Shown: in pieces, positions 36,481-46,793 of the stretch
How the letters are laid out: each line of letters opens with the position of its first letter
Numbering within the stretch: the first letter of the stretch is position 1
Assembly (NCBI GenBank): GCA_032622095.1
Contig: CP136069.1
Span: forward strand, 14,678,450 to 14,742,449
Source of the DNA: Siphonodentalium dalli
Lineage: Eukaryota > Mollusca > Scaphopoda > Gadilida > Siphonodentaliidae
DNA: 64,000 bases
Direction: 5' to 3'
The notes under the pieces: generated by a model
Database searches by the model: none
What the model saw: the letters and a program-made list of their open reading frames with translations, nothing else
What the model was told of the DNA's origin: nothing
Position numbers and translations under genes: made by a program

Positions 36481-36986
36481 TATATATAATACGATACTTT
36501 GTCAATTTACGTCCATTTTTCAATTAATCTATACATACATGTACAGGGACAGCAAAAACAACTGAACTGATCAGACTAGATTTAGAGTGTGGTCTATGTA
36601 CTAAAGGAGTGTACTCAATATCTTCATATGACACCTCTCCGGATTGGCATTTGACGCTTGTCCCTTGTTGACTTAAACGAAATGTTCGGTCGGTTTTGCT
36701 CTCACGAACAATAGAGTATTATATAAGGATCATCTTATAAATCTTGAATCACCTGTGTATCACCATCTAGCGTAATGTTGTAGAAATCGATGCCGCCCAT
36801 TAATAACTCGTGTTACTTTGATCAGCATTAGATAGTTCGGCTGACACGACCAGATCACACTAACATGATTATTTAGATACCTGAACCACTCCATTCTGGA
36901 TCACTATCAATGTCTGGAATTGCGTAGGCACATGTCTTAAAGGGATACTCTACGCAAGTTATTATGAATTCCCGGTAATAAAAACG
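36481..36986. other. intergenic, no supported gene
   Basis: Unremarkable AT-rich sequence. Confidence 0.4.
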
Positions 36987-37072
36987 ATCTAATATCGATA
37001 ATAATAACGATCTAAGATCGATAATATAGAGAAAAACAATGATCTAAGATCGTAATAATATACAGAAAAACA
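36985..37072. repeat. short tandem 'ACGATCTAAGATCG' palindromes
   Basis: Three units containing CGATCTAATATCGATAATAA, AACGATCTAAGATCGATAAT and AATGATCTAAGATCG. Each has the small palindrome GATCTAAGATC. Confidence 0.7.
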
Positions 37073-37090
37073 AGTCATTTGAGTCTAAAA

Positions 37091-37350
37091 TTGATTCTGT
37101 AAAATTTAAGGTTAATACAGTAATGCCCTAAGTAATCGACTCCATAACCACAGCAGAATTATGGGTAACTTTTCAGGATTTAGTCGAAAATATGGCTTGT
37201 TGCCATTCATCGGAAAACTCTCTCCGAGAGCTTTCTGATGAATGGCAACAAGCCATATTTCCGACTAAATCCTGAAAAGTTACCCATAATTCGGATGTGG
37301 TTATGGAGTCGATTAATTAAGGCATTACTGTAGGTTATCTTAAAATCAAT
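37091..37350. mobile_element. 260-bp nearly perfect foldback element
   Basis: The left arm (37091 to about 37225) and right arm (about 37226-37350) are inverted copies. Examples are AACTTTTCAGGATTTAGTCG against CGACTAAATCCTGAAAAGTT, and GGCTTGTTGCCATTCATC against GATGAATGGCAACAAGCC. Almost no loop remains (GGAAAACTCTCTCCGAGAGC). Arms of about 125 bp with only a few mismatches indicate recent origin or homogenisation. It has no coding capacity. Confidence 0.9.
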
Positions 37351-37768
37351 TAATAATTTGATAATGGCTGGAACAATAAACTAAATTACGAAGTTCCGTG
37401 TCCAAGACGTAATCAGATTAATTAACAGATAGTGGATTGGGCAACGCGTGATACACATGAAGCTGTAAAAAAATATGTTAATACGGGGCGTAAATTCAAG
37501 TCACTCACTGACTTGTCCCAATACAATACCTTAAATGAGTATACGGGACTAGTATGCATATAATATAGCATTTATTTGATGCGTTTGTTTGAAAACTGTA
37601 CAAACATTACTCGACAACGACAATTGGTATTTTCACATTCCGGCTAATCAGCCATATGTAGCATTACTTCGTACTCAACAGACAAGCAAATAATGGAAAT
37701 CTGGTTATATTACCTTATTCTACAACACAGAGACTAAAGAAACCAACAACATTTAAGTGCAGTAACCC

Positions 37769-38148
37769 TTGAAAGACATATTAATGACTTGTTTGTGTGC
37801 GTGACACTGATTGGTTAGTATTCAGGCTGTATGTCATCTGGAAGAAAGCTGCATCTCCTAACATCTCCGAAAATCTCAAGCAAATCGACCGTAACACTCC
37901 ATAAATCGACCGTAACACTCCATAAAAAACATGGTCTGATCAACGCTCAATTGTATACATGTTTACTTCTAGATTCGGGACGCAACATTCGGCGATAAAC
38001 TTTTGAAAACGAATTCGCCATCGAGAGTTACTGCATTTAATTAATATGTTGTCAATTCGATATCATATTTGTAAAAACAACTATTTTGAGCCAGATTATT
38101 TTCCATTTCTATTCGATCACCATACTGGGGTGTTTCACATCACTTTAA
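37769..38148 (-). mobile_element. 380-bp TTAA-bounded repeat family, copy 3
   Basis: Same orientation as copy 2. It starts TTGAAAGACATATTAATGAC, contains TTCTAGATTCGGGACGCAAC and ATTCGCCATCGAGAGTTACT, and ends GTGTTTCACATCACTTTAA. A local 24-bp duplication (AAATCGACCGTAACACTCCAT) lies inside at 37876-37922. Confidence 0.75.
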
Positions 38149-38190
38149 CTTAGTATGTCGTCAACCGTGCATATAACTGTGCGTACAGTG

Positions 38191-38528
38191 TTGTGAAACA
38201 CTCCGGTAATAGAAATGGAGAATAATCTTGTTCAAAGTAGTTATTTTTCGAATATTGATCCAAATTGACAACACACACATCGTCATTACGTAAATTCAAT
38301 GACTCTCGATGGCGAACACATTTGTGTTTGTTTATCGCCGACAGTTGCGTCCGGAATCTAGATGTAAATATTTACAATTGAGCGTAGTTCAGATGATGGT
38401 ATGATCGATTTCTTTGAAATTTTCGGCGATGTATAATTAGTAGAATGCTATATTCCCCTGGTTGGCATAACGCCTGAGTACTAACTTATCAGTTTCACGC
38501 ACCGAACAAGTCCATAATATGTCTTTAA
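38191..38528 (+). mobile_element. 380-bp TTAA-bounded repeat family, copy 4
   Basis: Plus orientation, head to head with copy 3, only about 45 bp away. It runs from GTGAAACACTCCGGTAATAG to CCGAACAAGTCCATAATATG followed by TCTTTAA. Copies 3 and 4 together make a large interrupted inverted repeat of about 760 bp. Confidence 0.75.
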
Positions 38529-38820
38529 AGTGATGTGAATGTGTTATTAGTTCGCCAATACGTTATACCGTTTAATTTGCTAGCACAAGATGTTATTTCA
38601 CAGAATAAACCCCGAAGATGATCTGGTATCTGAAAGAAATATCGAATTATTTTAATAAAGTTATGGTCCATATTTTCCCCCCATATTTGAGATAAGAGCA
38701 ATATAGTTACAGCCCCGTCAGCAATCAAAAGTCTTGTCACGTGACTCTAAACAATCCAGGAATACGTGCTTTGGTATTTCAAAGGAATACCGCTTGGTTG
38801 AGTCTTCCCCGTATCACCTT

Positions 38821-39030
38821 AACCCCAAACGCGTGGACATATTGGTAAATTTTAGACCACGTTATTTAAGTTAGGCTCTTGAATTCTGTGGATTCCTTGA
38901 ATAACCAATCTCAGGATTGGTTGCAGATGGTACCAAATCAGTGTGGAACCAGAACATGTACATGTATGTTGGTATTTGGTTCTCCATTTTATCTTGGTTC
39001 GTTTCCCGACAGCAATTTACCTTTATATTG
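38821..39030 (+). repeat. direct repeat unit, left copy
   Basis: AACCCCAAACGCGTGGACAT, then a phrase GTGGAACCAGAACATG and TATGTTGGTATTTGGTTCTC. It parallels 40214-40430 in the same orientation. A third, partial relative with GGTTCTT...GAAGAACCAAAC occurs at 41410-41480. Confidence 0.55.
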
Positions 39031-39162
39031 ATTTATCCACAGGTAAACCTGGAGCACTTGCGAACATGAAAGTGTTACCCGCCGCGCCACGAAATCAATG
39101 TCCACAGGTGTACCAATCGGAAGAAGAGGATTTTATATCAGACCAGAGCAAACTGTGTGATA

Positions 39163-39311
39163 CATATATATGCCTCGCATATATAAGAGAATGCATTTGC
39201 CTAACACATTTTATATTAATTTTATAACTGTTAAAAAAATGTAAGAAAAAATGAAAAACATTGTTGAAAAATGTAAGAAAAAATTGTTAGGCCAATGCAT
39301 TCTCTTATTTA
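39163..39311 (+). mobile_element. hairpin-module MITE (copy f/g), left part of an interrupted copy
   Basis: The partial left hairpin (ATATATGCCTCGCATATATA then AGAGAATGCATTTGCCTAAC) is followed by the typical AT spacer (AATGTAAGAAAAAATG). Then comes the start of the right hairpin, TTGTTAGGCCAATGCATTCT then CTTAT. It breaks off exactly inside the stem. The rest of that hairpin is found at 40165-40213. Confidence 0.75.
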
Positions 39312-39582
39312 TTCCACACCCATTGACGTGAGGTACATGTATTCAACGGAATCCCAGCCATTGAATACATAGTAGTGTATACCTCTAGTGGAATACAAGC
39401 CGGAACTATTCTTGTTGACGTTGTCGCCAAGAAATATGACGTACATTACGTCGATCATCCGCTTCCGGTGATCCCCCCATAATTACTGGCTATTTGTCAG
39501 ACTTAAATCACAATAAAGGTGGCTATAGTAACAATGGATATGACATTCATGGATTGAACTTATCTGACCGAACGGTGTAGAA

Positions 39583-39764
39583 TAAATACAGAACACAACT
39601 TGCATCATTATCTCGAATCTTTTATCGAACTCGTTGCGGACGGCGCAAAGTTATATTTCGCTCGAGCTACGCTCTCGCGAAATATATCCTTGCGCCATCC
39701 GCAACTCATTCGATAAAAGATTCTCGATTAAGATGCGCGTTGTGTTCTGTCTATTTATTACATG
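39583..39764. mobile_element. foldback element 1 inserted in the hairpin MITE
   Basis: Begins AATAAATACAGAACACAACT and ends, inverted, GTTGTGTTCTGTCTATTTAT. The stem pairs ATCTTTTATCGAACTCGTTG and CGGACGGCGCAAAG with the mirror sequence, around a CTCGAGCTACGCTCTCG centre. Arms are about 85 bp. The 70-codon frame across it is a by-product. Confidence 0.8.
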
Positions 39765-39991
39765 CTTGTTCCTAGAAGTACACTGTTATTGCTGTTCCAT
39801 ATTCACAAATCCGTATGGAACGTACATTCCATACACATCTCGTTGACGTAAAATGACGTACATGACGTTCGCCTCAACAATGAAACTGGAACTATATTTA
39901 AATAAAAGAATCATCACACATGACAAACACGCCATGTGTGAGTCTAAATAAACATTCTAATCATGTATTTTTAATGCACGGATTCTAGGAT

Positions 39992-40164
39992 GCGAAGCGT
40001 GTAATAAACACAGAACGACACGATGTGTAAATGGGTTTGTCGATATGACACTCGTGCTGTCGCGGAGGGATAGAACTCGAGGCGCAAGCGCCTCTCGTTC
40101 TATCCTTCCGCGACATCACTCGTGCCGTATCGACAAACCCATTTACACATCGTGTCGTTCTGTG
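39992..40164. mobile_element. foldback element 2 inserted in the hairpin MITE
   Basis: Begins AATAAACACAGAACGACACG and ends CGTGTCGTTCTGTG. The stem pairs ATGTGTAAATGGGTTTGTCG and GATAGAACTCGAGGCGC with the mirror sequence. The termini resemble those of foldback 1 while most of the stem differs. Arms are about 85 bp and nearly perfect. Confidence 0.85.
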
Positions 40165-40213
40165 TATATATGCGAGGCGACCTATGGTTGACTCGCATAT
40201 ATAAGAGAATGCA
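40165..40213 (+). mobile_element. hairpin-module MITE (copy f/g), right part
   Basis: TATATATGCGAGGCGACCTA then TGGTTGACTCGCATATATAA then GAGAATGCA. It completes the hairpin broken at 39311, so 39312-40164 is inserted DNA. Confidence 0.75.
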
Positions 40214-40430
40214 ACCCCAAACTCGTCGACATATTGTTACATTGCAGACTATGACATTTTACATATAGGCCGTGTTCCCACACGCACTTTGAATTCGGTT
40301 GGTTCTTTGAAGAACCAAACTTAGGATGATGGTTCCAGATGGATCCAAAGCAGTGTGGAACTAAAGTGTTTGGTTCTATGTTGGTATTTTGGTTATCCGA
40401 TGAACCACATTTTGAGCTTATTTCCAAGAG
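40214..40430 (+). repeat. direct repeat unit, right copy
   Basis: AACCCCAAACTCGTCGACAT at 40212, then GATGGTTCCAGATGGATCCA, GTGTGGAACTAAAGTGTTTG and TATGTTGGTATTTTGGTTAT. It matches 38821-39030. The copy abuts the hairpin MITE. Confidence 0.55.
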
Positions 40431-40817
40431 TGCACGGTACCACGACGAACTCAGACTGTATGGTCACGGTGTAACCCCAGGGTGGTGAATGCACATGCAA
40501 TCTAGAATATGTGTATTTCAACATAGTCGACGACACCATGGTGTGTACTCGCTATGCATTTGGGTAATGGTTTTGAATTTTGTATACTGGTTGACCGAAT
40601 GTAGATATATAGGCCTACATGTATAGGCGTAATTGTCTATTCGGTACCCAACATAATAATTTGGTAATATTTCGTAAGTATGTAACTCATCAACACAACT
40701 CTCTTGTTTTTCGTCTGGGATATTTTAAATTCAGAATCGTACTATTTTTCGTTCAGTTTTAAATTCGCGCATCGACGGTGTGCGACAAATAGTACTCCGC
40801 GAATTTAAATACGACTA
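40431..40817. other. intergenic, no supported gene
   Basis: No exon was seen. A loose inverted pair (TTTTAAATTCGCG.. and CGCGAATTTAAA) lies at 40755-40810. Confidence 0.4.
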
Positions 40818-41300
40818 AGGAACCCCATTTTCACCCCTCGGGCGGCACCTCCGTTCGGGTTGCGGGTGGTGTTTCTGGGGAGGTATTTGGGCCGAGCCAC
40901 CACCCATGACGTCCAATTGGCCGAAATCCTTACCGTTTTCGAAAAACGTCCATACCACATGTTCATCCCCCTCGGGGCGGTGCCCCGGGGTGCGGGTGAG
41001 GGCGTGTATGTTTCTGGAGGGTATTTGGCGGGCCACTCACCGATGCCGTCGAATTGGCCGAAATTCTTACAGTTCTCGATAATGACACATACCTCATTTT
41101 CATCCCCTCGGTTCGGTCCCCCGTGGGTGCGGGGTTTATAGGTAGTATTTGGGGGCGGGCCAATCAACAATGGCGGAAGTCCTTGCCGTTCTCGAAATTG
41201 GTGAATATTCAATGTTCACCCCCCTCTGGGCGGTACACCGGGGTGCGAGGCGAGGTTATTTCTATGGGGGTATATGGGGCGGGCCACCCACACATTCCGT
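40818..41300. repeat. GC-rich tandem repeat, about 130-bp unit, four copies
   Basis: Units begin at about 40826, 40960, 41095 and 41212. Each has the order CATTTTCACCCCTCGGGCGG or a variant, a GTGCGGG run, GTATTTGGG.CGGGCCA, and CAATTGGCCGAAATCCTTAC-like text, then TTCTCGA. The composition is strikingly GC-rich against AT-rich flanks. The Pro/Arg/Gly-rich frames on both strands drift in frame from unit to unit, so coding is not supported. Confidence 0.85.
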
Positions 41301-41876
41301 CAACTTGACCGAAGAGACATTTTTGTGAATAAGGAATAGGGAATAAATTCCAAAAGTCACGGTTGTATGGAAGTCACCGTCGTAGTTATTGTTGGTTTTG
41401 CATGCACTACATTTGGTTCTTTGTATCTGAAGAACCAAACTAGTTCTAACATGCATACATACTATCGGCAAGAACCAAAAGGCAAGTAGCATACGAATTC
41501 CCAGTCGTCGCCCAATGTTTTCAGTTTTTCAAAGAAATATAACTCTAGTCTTCCCGTTATTTAGTAACAAAATCACCTTTACTAAATAACGGGCACACCC
41601 AACGAATCACACCACAGAGGGGCACATTCCAAGAATACCTGGCAGGATAGGTGGGCTTGCTGGAAAATGGCGGTACATTCTAACAAACATCAGACCAAAA
41701 TTTACTGGAGACCTGCATGGGAAGTCGCGTGAGATTGCCAACCAAACTGTTCGTTGGAAACAATTCTCAGAGTGTAAGTCAGAAAGAGACATGAAGGCAC
41801 CATGCCCTCATTGTAATAAATAAACACTAGCTTCGATATTACCACGAGGCCTACAATTCAGCTGGCAGTAGATGAG
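41301..41876. other. intergenic, no supported gene
   Basis: Contains the partial GGTTCTT/GAAGAACC repeat relative near 41410. No exon was recognised. Confidence 0.4.
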
Positions 41877-42297
41877 TAAGGGTACGTTCATACGCTGGCA
41901 AGTTTGCACGGTATTTTGTTTAGGGCATTTCGTCATAGAAAACCACATGGTGCCAGAATATGAACGGAAAGATGCACATAACATGCACCTTTACCAAAAC
42001 GAAAGACATGAGAAGTAAAATTTATGTAGCTGCACTTGTAACGATGCTACTGGAATTTGCTTTCAAATACTTGTATGATTTATTTTTGCTAGATAATTGC
42101 ATGTTATTTACAGGCTAATTCCGGTAGCATCGCTGCAGGTGGAACTACATAGATTTTACTTCGCACGTAGTTAGCTGCGGTACAGATGCGCTTTAAGTGC
42201 TTGTTTCCGTTCATATTCTGGCACCATATCGTTTTCTACGACAAAATGCCTGCAAACCATACCGTACAAACTTGCCAGTGTATGAACGTACCTTAAT
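41877..42297. mobile_element. foldback MITE with TA borders, arms about 190 bp
   Basis: The left end TAAGGGTACGTTCATACGCT and right end GTATGAACGTACCTTA are inverted. Pairing continues through GGTGCCAGAATATGAACGGA on both arms and AAGTAAAATTTATGTAGCTG against its inverse. Each end is flanked by TA, as with Tc1/mariner-type insertion. A short A/T-rich loop remains near 42050-42110. No transposase. Confidence 0.85.
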
Positions 42298-42398
42298 GGC
42301 ATATCGATTAGTATCATTATTCACTATATTGTACAATGCTCGCTCCCTTTAGTGCCATATATAGGTGCCAAGTCACAAAAATAGAGGCCAACCAGTCA

Positions 42399-42867
42399 TT
42401 AAAGGTACCCAATCCGATCAGACGGCCCCTATAGCATCAATATACAACAACAACAACAACATTTCTTCAAAATACGCTTTAGTTATTAGAATCGATTTAT
42501 TGCAACAAAATAATGCCAAGCACTGTCAACTATGGTATCCCAAAATATGTTATTTATCAACATTTTGTTCAACAAAATATGGCCATATTATCACTAAAGA
42601 ATCACGAAATTTGACAGTATTACCACTTGATTTTAGAGTTAAATAATTATCCATCTTCATCCGCAATTTTGTCCGAGACCCTCCATTTAACCACGTGTTT
42701 CTGGGCCACATATTAATTCACATATGTAGAAATAACAAACTTCAAAAATCGATAAATGATCACTCTGAGCTTTGATGGTGGGTTCCTCAACTCGAATCAA
42801 ATATGTTTATCCCCGAAGCCAAATAAATAGTAATTTAGGAGCGTCTGATCGGATTGAGTACCCTTAA
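42399..42867. mobile_element. TTAA-bounded MITE with about 28-bp TIR
   Basis: The left end TTAAAGGTACCCAATCCGAT then CAGACG and right end CGTCTGATCGGATTGAGTAC then CCTTAA are inverted. TTAA occurs at both ends, the target of piggyBac-type transposases. A CAA microsatellite lies near 42446. The 93-codon frame inside has no domain. Confidence 0.8.
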
Positions 42868-43442
42868 ACGAGAAATCTGAAATTTTAACATGACCAGCAA
42901 ACCTCAACATGTTCCTTATTATAGTGAACCCGGTGATGTTTTGATGTTATGGAAAGTGTTATTTTCCAATTCAATTGGTGTTCATTCGAGCATATAGCCA
43001 CTCACCATATCATTAGTTGTAAGATGTGTTGGTAAAATATAAGACGTTATCTTCACAAAATTTCATCGCATTCTAATTACCAGATCTAAAGATATCTTCG
43101 AAATATATGTTTTAGGCGTTTGTATGTTAAGGGAATAATAACGAACACTCATTTATAGAGATACAACATTTATTGGCAACGAATGAATCAAAACATCGAT
43201 CGAGGACCTGTAGAAAGAAATTCTTCATATTCCTATCAGGGAGCCGTAACTCAGAGTGCGCCACATAAGAGGCCAACTCAAGCCGTCCATGGATTGAAAA
43301 GCTTGTTCTATTCCCGATCATCGCATTGGTTATGTGAACATTATATATGAAATTACCCTATACCACCGATTGTTACTCATGTTTCCGATGTGCTCCGTTT
43401 GCTAAATTTATAAACTAAGACTGCTGCCTAGGTATGTAAATC

Positions 43443-43580
43443 AGTCTACCCCCCCCCCCCCCCAGCACCCCAATGACTGTAATCGGCGATAATCGGGTTT
43501 CGATCCAACTTTTCTATCAAATGGACGGCTTGTGAAGTCATGATGAACTATCCACTTTATCGACTGAGTCATCGGAGGTC
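43443..43580 (-). repeat. tRNA-derived SINE-like sequence
   Basis: On the minus strand the sequence reads GATGACTCAGTCGATAAAGT, which fits a pol III A box in the setting of a D arm. About 45 bp on follows TTGGATCGAAACCCG, which fits a B box with two mismatches (GGTTCGANTCC expected). A tail GATTATCGCCGATTACAGTC then ATTGGGG and a poly-G run (poly-C on the plus strand) follow. The cloverleaf is not intact, so this is not a working tRNA. Confidence 0.45.
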
Positions 43581-43599
43581 CGCGTTCTAATAAAGGACC

Positions 43600-45700
43600 A
43601 CATGTCCCTGACACAAAATTATTACCAATTGAAACACCACACTCTTAGAACAGTTGTGTATAAATTCTACACAATAAGTTTTAAATTTTATCTTAAACAC
43701 AGTTGTGTTGAAATGACACTACATGACATATTTGTGGTGGAATTTTCTCAACATTGGATATGAGTGAATATGTGAGTATATTACATGTACAGTTAGTAGA
43801 TGAGATAAGTTCTGTATTAGACACAAACCTCGTAAAAGCTACCATATTACAAATTTGGCAATAGCTTGAACATTGTTTGCTGCACAGTTATGTGCTGTTC
43901 AGTTTTGACACAAACACAGTGTATAACAAAATACGGTATACGTTTGGTTTATATCAATAACGAGAAACTATTGGAGAAGATACATCACGGCATGATGAAA
44001 GGAATATTTCGAAGATCTCAATTATATCATCAAAACTAAATCCGCAGAATTATTCAGTCTGAGTCTCTGCATCCATATAGTGATATATGATATATCCGCT
44101 GAGTGTTCGAGATTTAGTCGTTGCTGTTTCTGTTGACAATTAGCAGATCTGGTAGAATGAGCCAATCATATCATCGAGTGTGTGTGTCATAAATGCTATA
44201 GCCAAGGTACCGTGTGTGTTCAGCCGCTACGAAATAAACTACCTGATTTATAAAATAAAGACACTTGGTGAATGCGAGCCTTTAGCAAAAGACAGCAATG
44301 TTGGTGAGGCTGTTTCTCCACTTCTCTCCTCAGCGGAGGATGAAATAATTTGTCGGATAATATCGGATGGTGGGTATGTAATCTTTTCATAAATTAATAT
44401 TATATTAAACTATAGACAACTCCTCGACCGATTAACAAAGAAAATATCATTAAATATCAAAACAATCACCGATATTACATGTAGGATATACAGAAACACA
44501 TAAGGATGATGCTGAAACTCTGAAGTCCAAGTTGACTGGTTGCCATGAGAAGTTGAAAACTGATAGTATAATAGGGCCGAGTATCTGTGAATGTTTTTAC
44601 ATAATTAATTTCAAATTATATGCAGGACTGACTGGCGAATACAGTATGCATATAGTCGATGATTCGTCAGCGAGTTATCTCTCATGTTTTGTCGAGCACT
44701 GAGTTGGAAATATAAATTTCCAACCTGAGACTTCCCAAAGATGAAAATTCCGGGCCAAAAGTAGAAAAATATGGCGGGGGGGGGGGTGTAACAACAAATT
44801 TAACACTAAATGCTGGTTTGAAAAATCTCAAAATAATTTCGACCTATTTTAACGTTTAAAATGTTAATTGTAATTAAATGTTGACCAAAGTTGTATGACC
44901 ACCCCCTCCATGTCACCACGTAGCTGGATAGACTGCCACACTGTTAATATAATTATACATATAAGATAGACAGATTTAACTGTTTTCATTTTTGTGAATA
45001 ATATTCTAACAAATACAACGTGAACAATTGTGTCAGTTATAAGTTAGTTGTGCACAGGATGTATACAGGGTTCAACCTGTCAACTTGACAACATCGCGTT
45101 CACCAATCACGTGGTCTCAAGTTGTAATAACAATGGCGCGCTGGGCGACGTAACATAATTAGAGGAATTTCTGCCAATCCTTTGATTGAAAATTTGATCA
45201 GAATGTTGGAATATACTAGTTTATTTCGGCACAAATGGGATAACAACGTTTTCGGAATATAATTGGAAATATTCTCGTCAATATACAATTTCTGTCCTTT
45301 ATATATACTTATTTTGTTCTTTTCCGTTTTTTTTTTCAATACGCCAATGTTATTTCAACTTGAGAGTACGTTATACATTATTGTCAACGCCGCACAATTC
45401 GATGGGAACCAACGAATCTGATAAAATTTTACCATCAATCCTATACAATTGAATCAATGGAAATCAAGCAACAATTCAATATTCCATCAGCGATTGGTTA
45501 GTTGGGTTTAGAATCTTAAGGAGATACAACTATCCAGTCTATCCGACAAAAGCCTCACCTATATTGTGAAAATCAGATCAAAATCGCGAAAATAGGAACA
45601 TTCAAGTTTCTATCAATTTGGTGGGGGGTCCAAATAGGTTAATAGTTCTCCAGCATTTTGGTACCATCATAGTCTGCACTCGGGCAAAATCTCGCGAAAT
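43600..45700. other. intergenic, no supported gene
   Basis: AT-rich, with a poly-G run at about 44776. A 70-codon frame (44180-44392) and the sequence after it (44480-44560) look faintly coding but match nothing I know. No splice-supported exon was recognised. Confidence 0.4.
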
Positions 45701-45708
45701 GTAAATAG

Positions 45709-46112
45709 TGTGTCTGTCTTTTGCAGAAGGAGGTCGCCAGATGGTGTTAGTGATGCTATCCCGATCAGCAGGCTAGTTTCACCAAATTCACCATCTGGGG
45801 ACCTCATTCTGCTTAGGCCTCATCTTATGTGAAGCATCTATACTCTCAAATTAACATTGTTTTAGTTTCATTTTCCCTTCTGGGAAGTTTCTATATCCCA
45901 TAACTTGCAGGAGATAAAATGCATAATCGATGTGACTAATGGGTGAACATCACCAATCACAACTTCAACTGGGAAACTTCAATCTGATTCTAGGTCTCCC
46001 AGAGCAGTTGAGAACTAAGCAGAATGAGGTCCCCAGTGGGTAAGTTTGGATATGCGGGATAGCGTCACTAAATTCACTCTCTTGGGACCTTATTCTGCAA
46101 ATGACAGACACA
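45709..46112. mobile_element. MITE with TGTGTCTGTC ends and a hairpin at each end
   Basis: Terminal inverted repeats TGTGTCTGTCTTTTGCAGAA and TTCTGCAAATGACAGACACA. Each terminus also folds on itself. At the left, GGTCGCCAGATGGTG pairs with CACCATCTGGGGACC. At the right, AATGAGGTCCCCAGTGGGTAA pairs with CTCTTGGGACCTTATT. A half copy lies at 33056-33265. No coding capacity. Confidence 0.8.
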
Positions 46113-46790
46113 ATATCATTATGTTCGTTGCTCGTTGATGACAGATCATCACTCTAACCCTTGGAACAGACCGAAATTCTGACTATCGGACGTTAATAAT
46201 CTTGTTAAATGATTGGTGCCATCTCAGTTGTATACGGGGGAGGGCAGTAGGCTTCACCCGTAAAACGCCAGGTAAACATCGCAATAATATTAGTCGATAA
46301 AGTCGATTTTCGACCAAATTGCTTGTCGAAATGTGTAAAGTACGCAGATGAAGAGTCGAAGAGTTATATGGACTTCATATAATTATACCATTCGAAATGA
46401 CTGAAGTGTATTAGCTAATTTCAAACTAAATAATCAACTTATATTGTTAATCCCGACATGGTGCTAAAATCTAGGATTTGCTAGGTTCAGTTAGCTGCTT
46501 TACGTGGCTTTAAAATCAGATTTCGACAACAATACGTTGAATGCATATCTTGGCTCTTGACAACATTGTGTTTCTGTTTGATACACAAATATCTGAAAAG
46601 CAATATAGGTTTTGTAAAATTAGCTTACAACCACAAACACATCTTGAAGGTTTCCCATCGTCAAAATGTTTCAACATCAACCTGGAGATTTTTTTCTTCA
46701 ACACACAAATATTAATACACAGTGACAAGAAAACACACACATTGTTAATGTTATACAATTATCGAAGGGAGACCCTAATTATTGACCAGG
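46113..46790. other. intergenic, no supported gene
   Basis: Two opposing frames overlap at 46516-46867. No domain was recognised. Confidence 0.35.
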
Positions 46791-46793
46791 ATT

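Noticed and set aside
40805-41212. 135-codon Pro/Arg/Gly-rich minus-strand frame
   Set aside because: The 130-bp unit is not a multiple of three, so the peptide is not repeated in one frame; homologous units encode different peptides.
43440-43600. A functional tRNA gene on the minus strand
   Set aside because: A- and B-box-like strings are present but acceptor and anticodon stems do not pair, so a SINE-like remnant is more likely.
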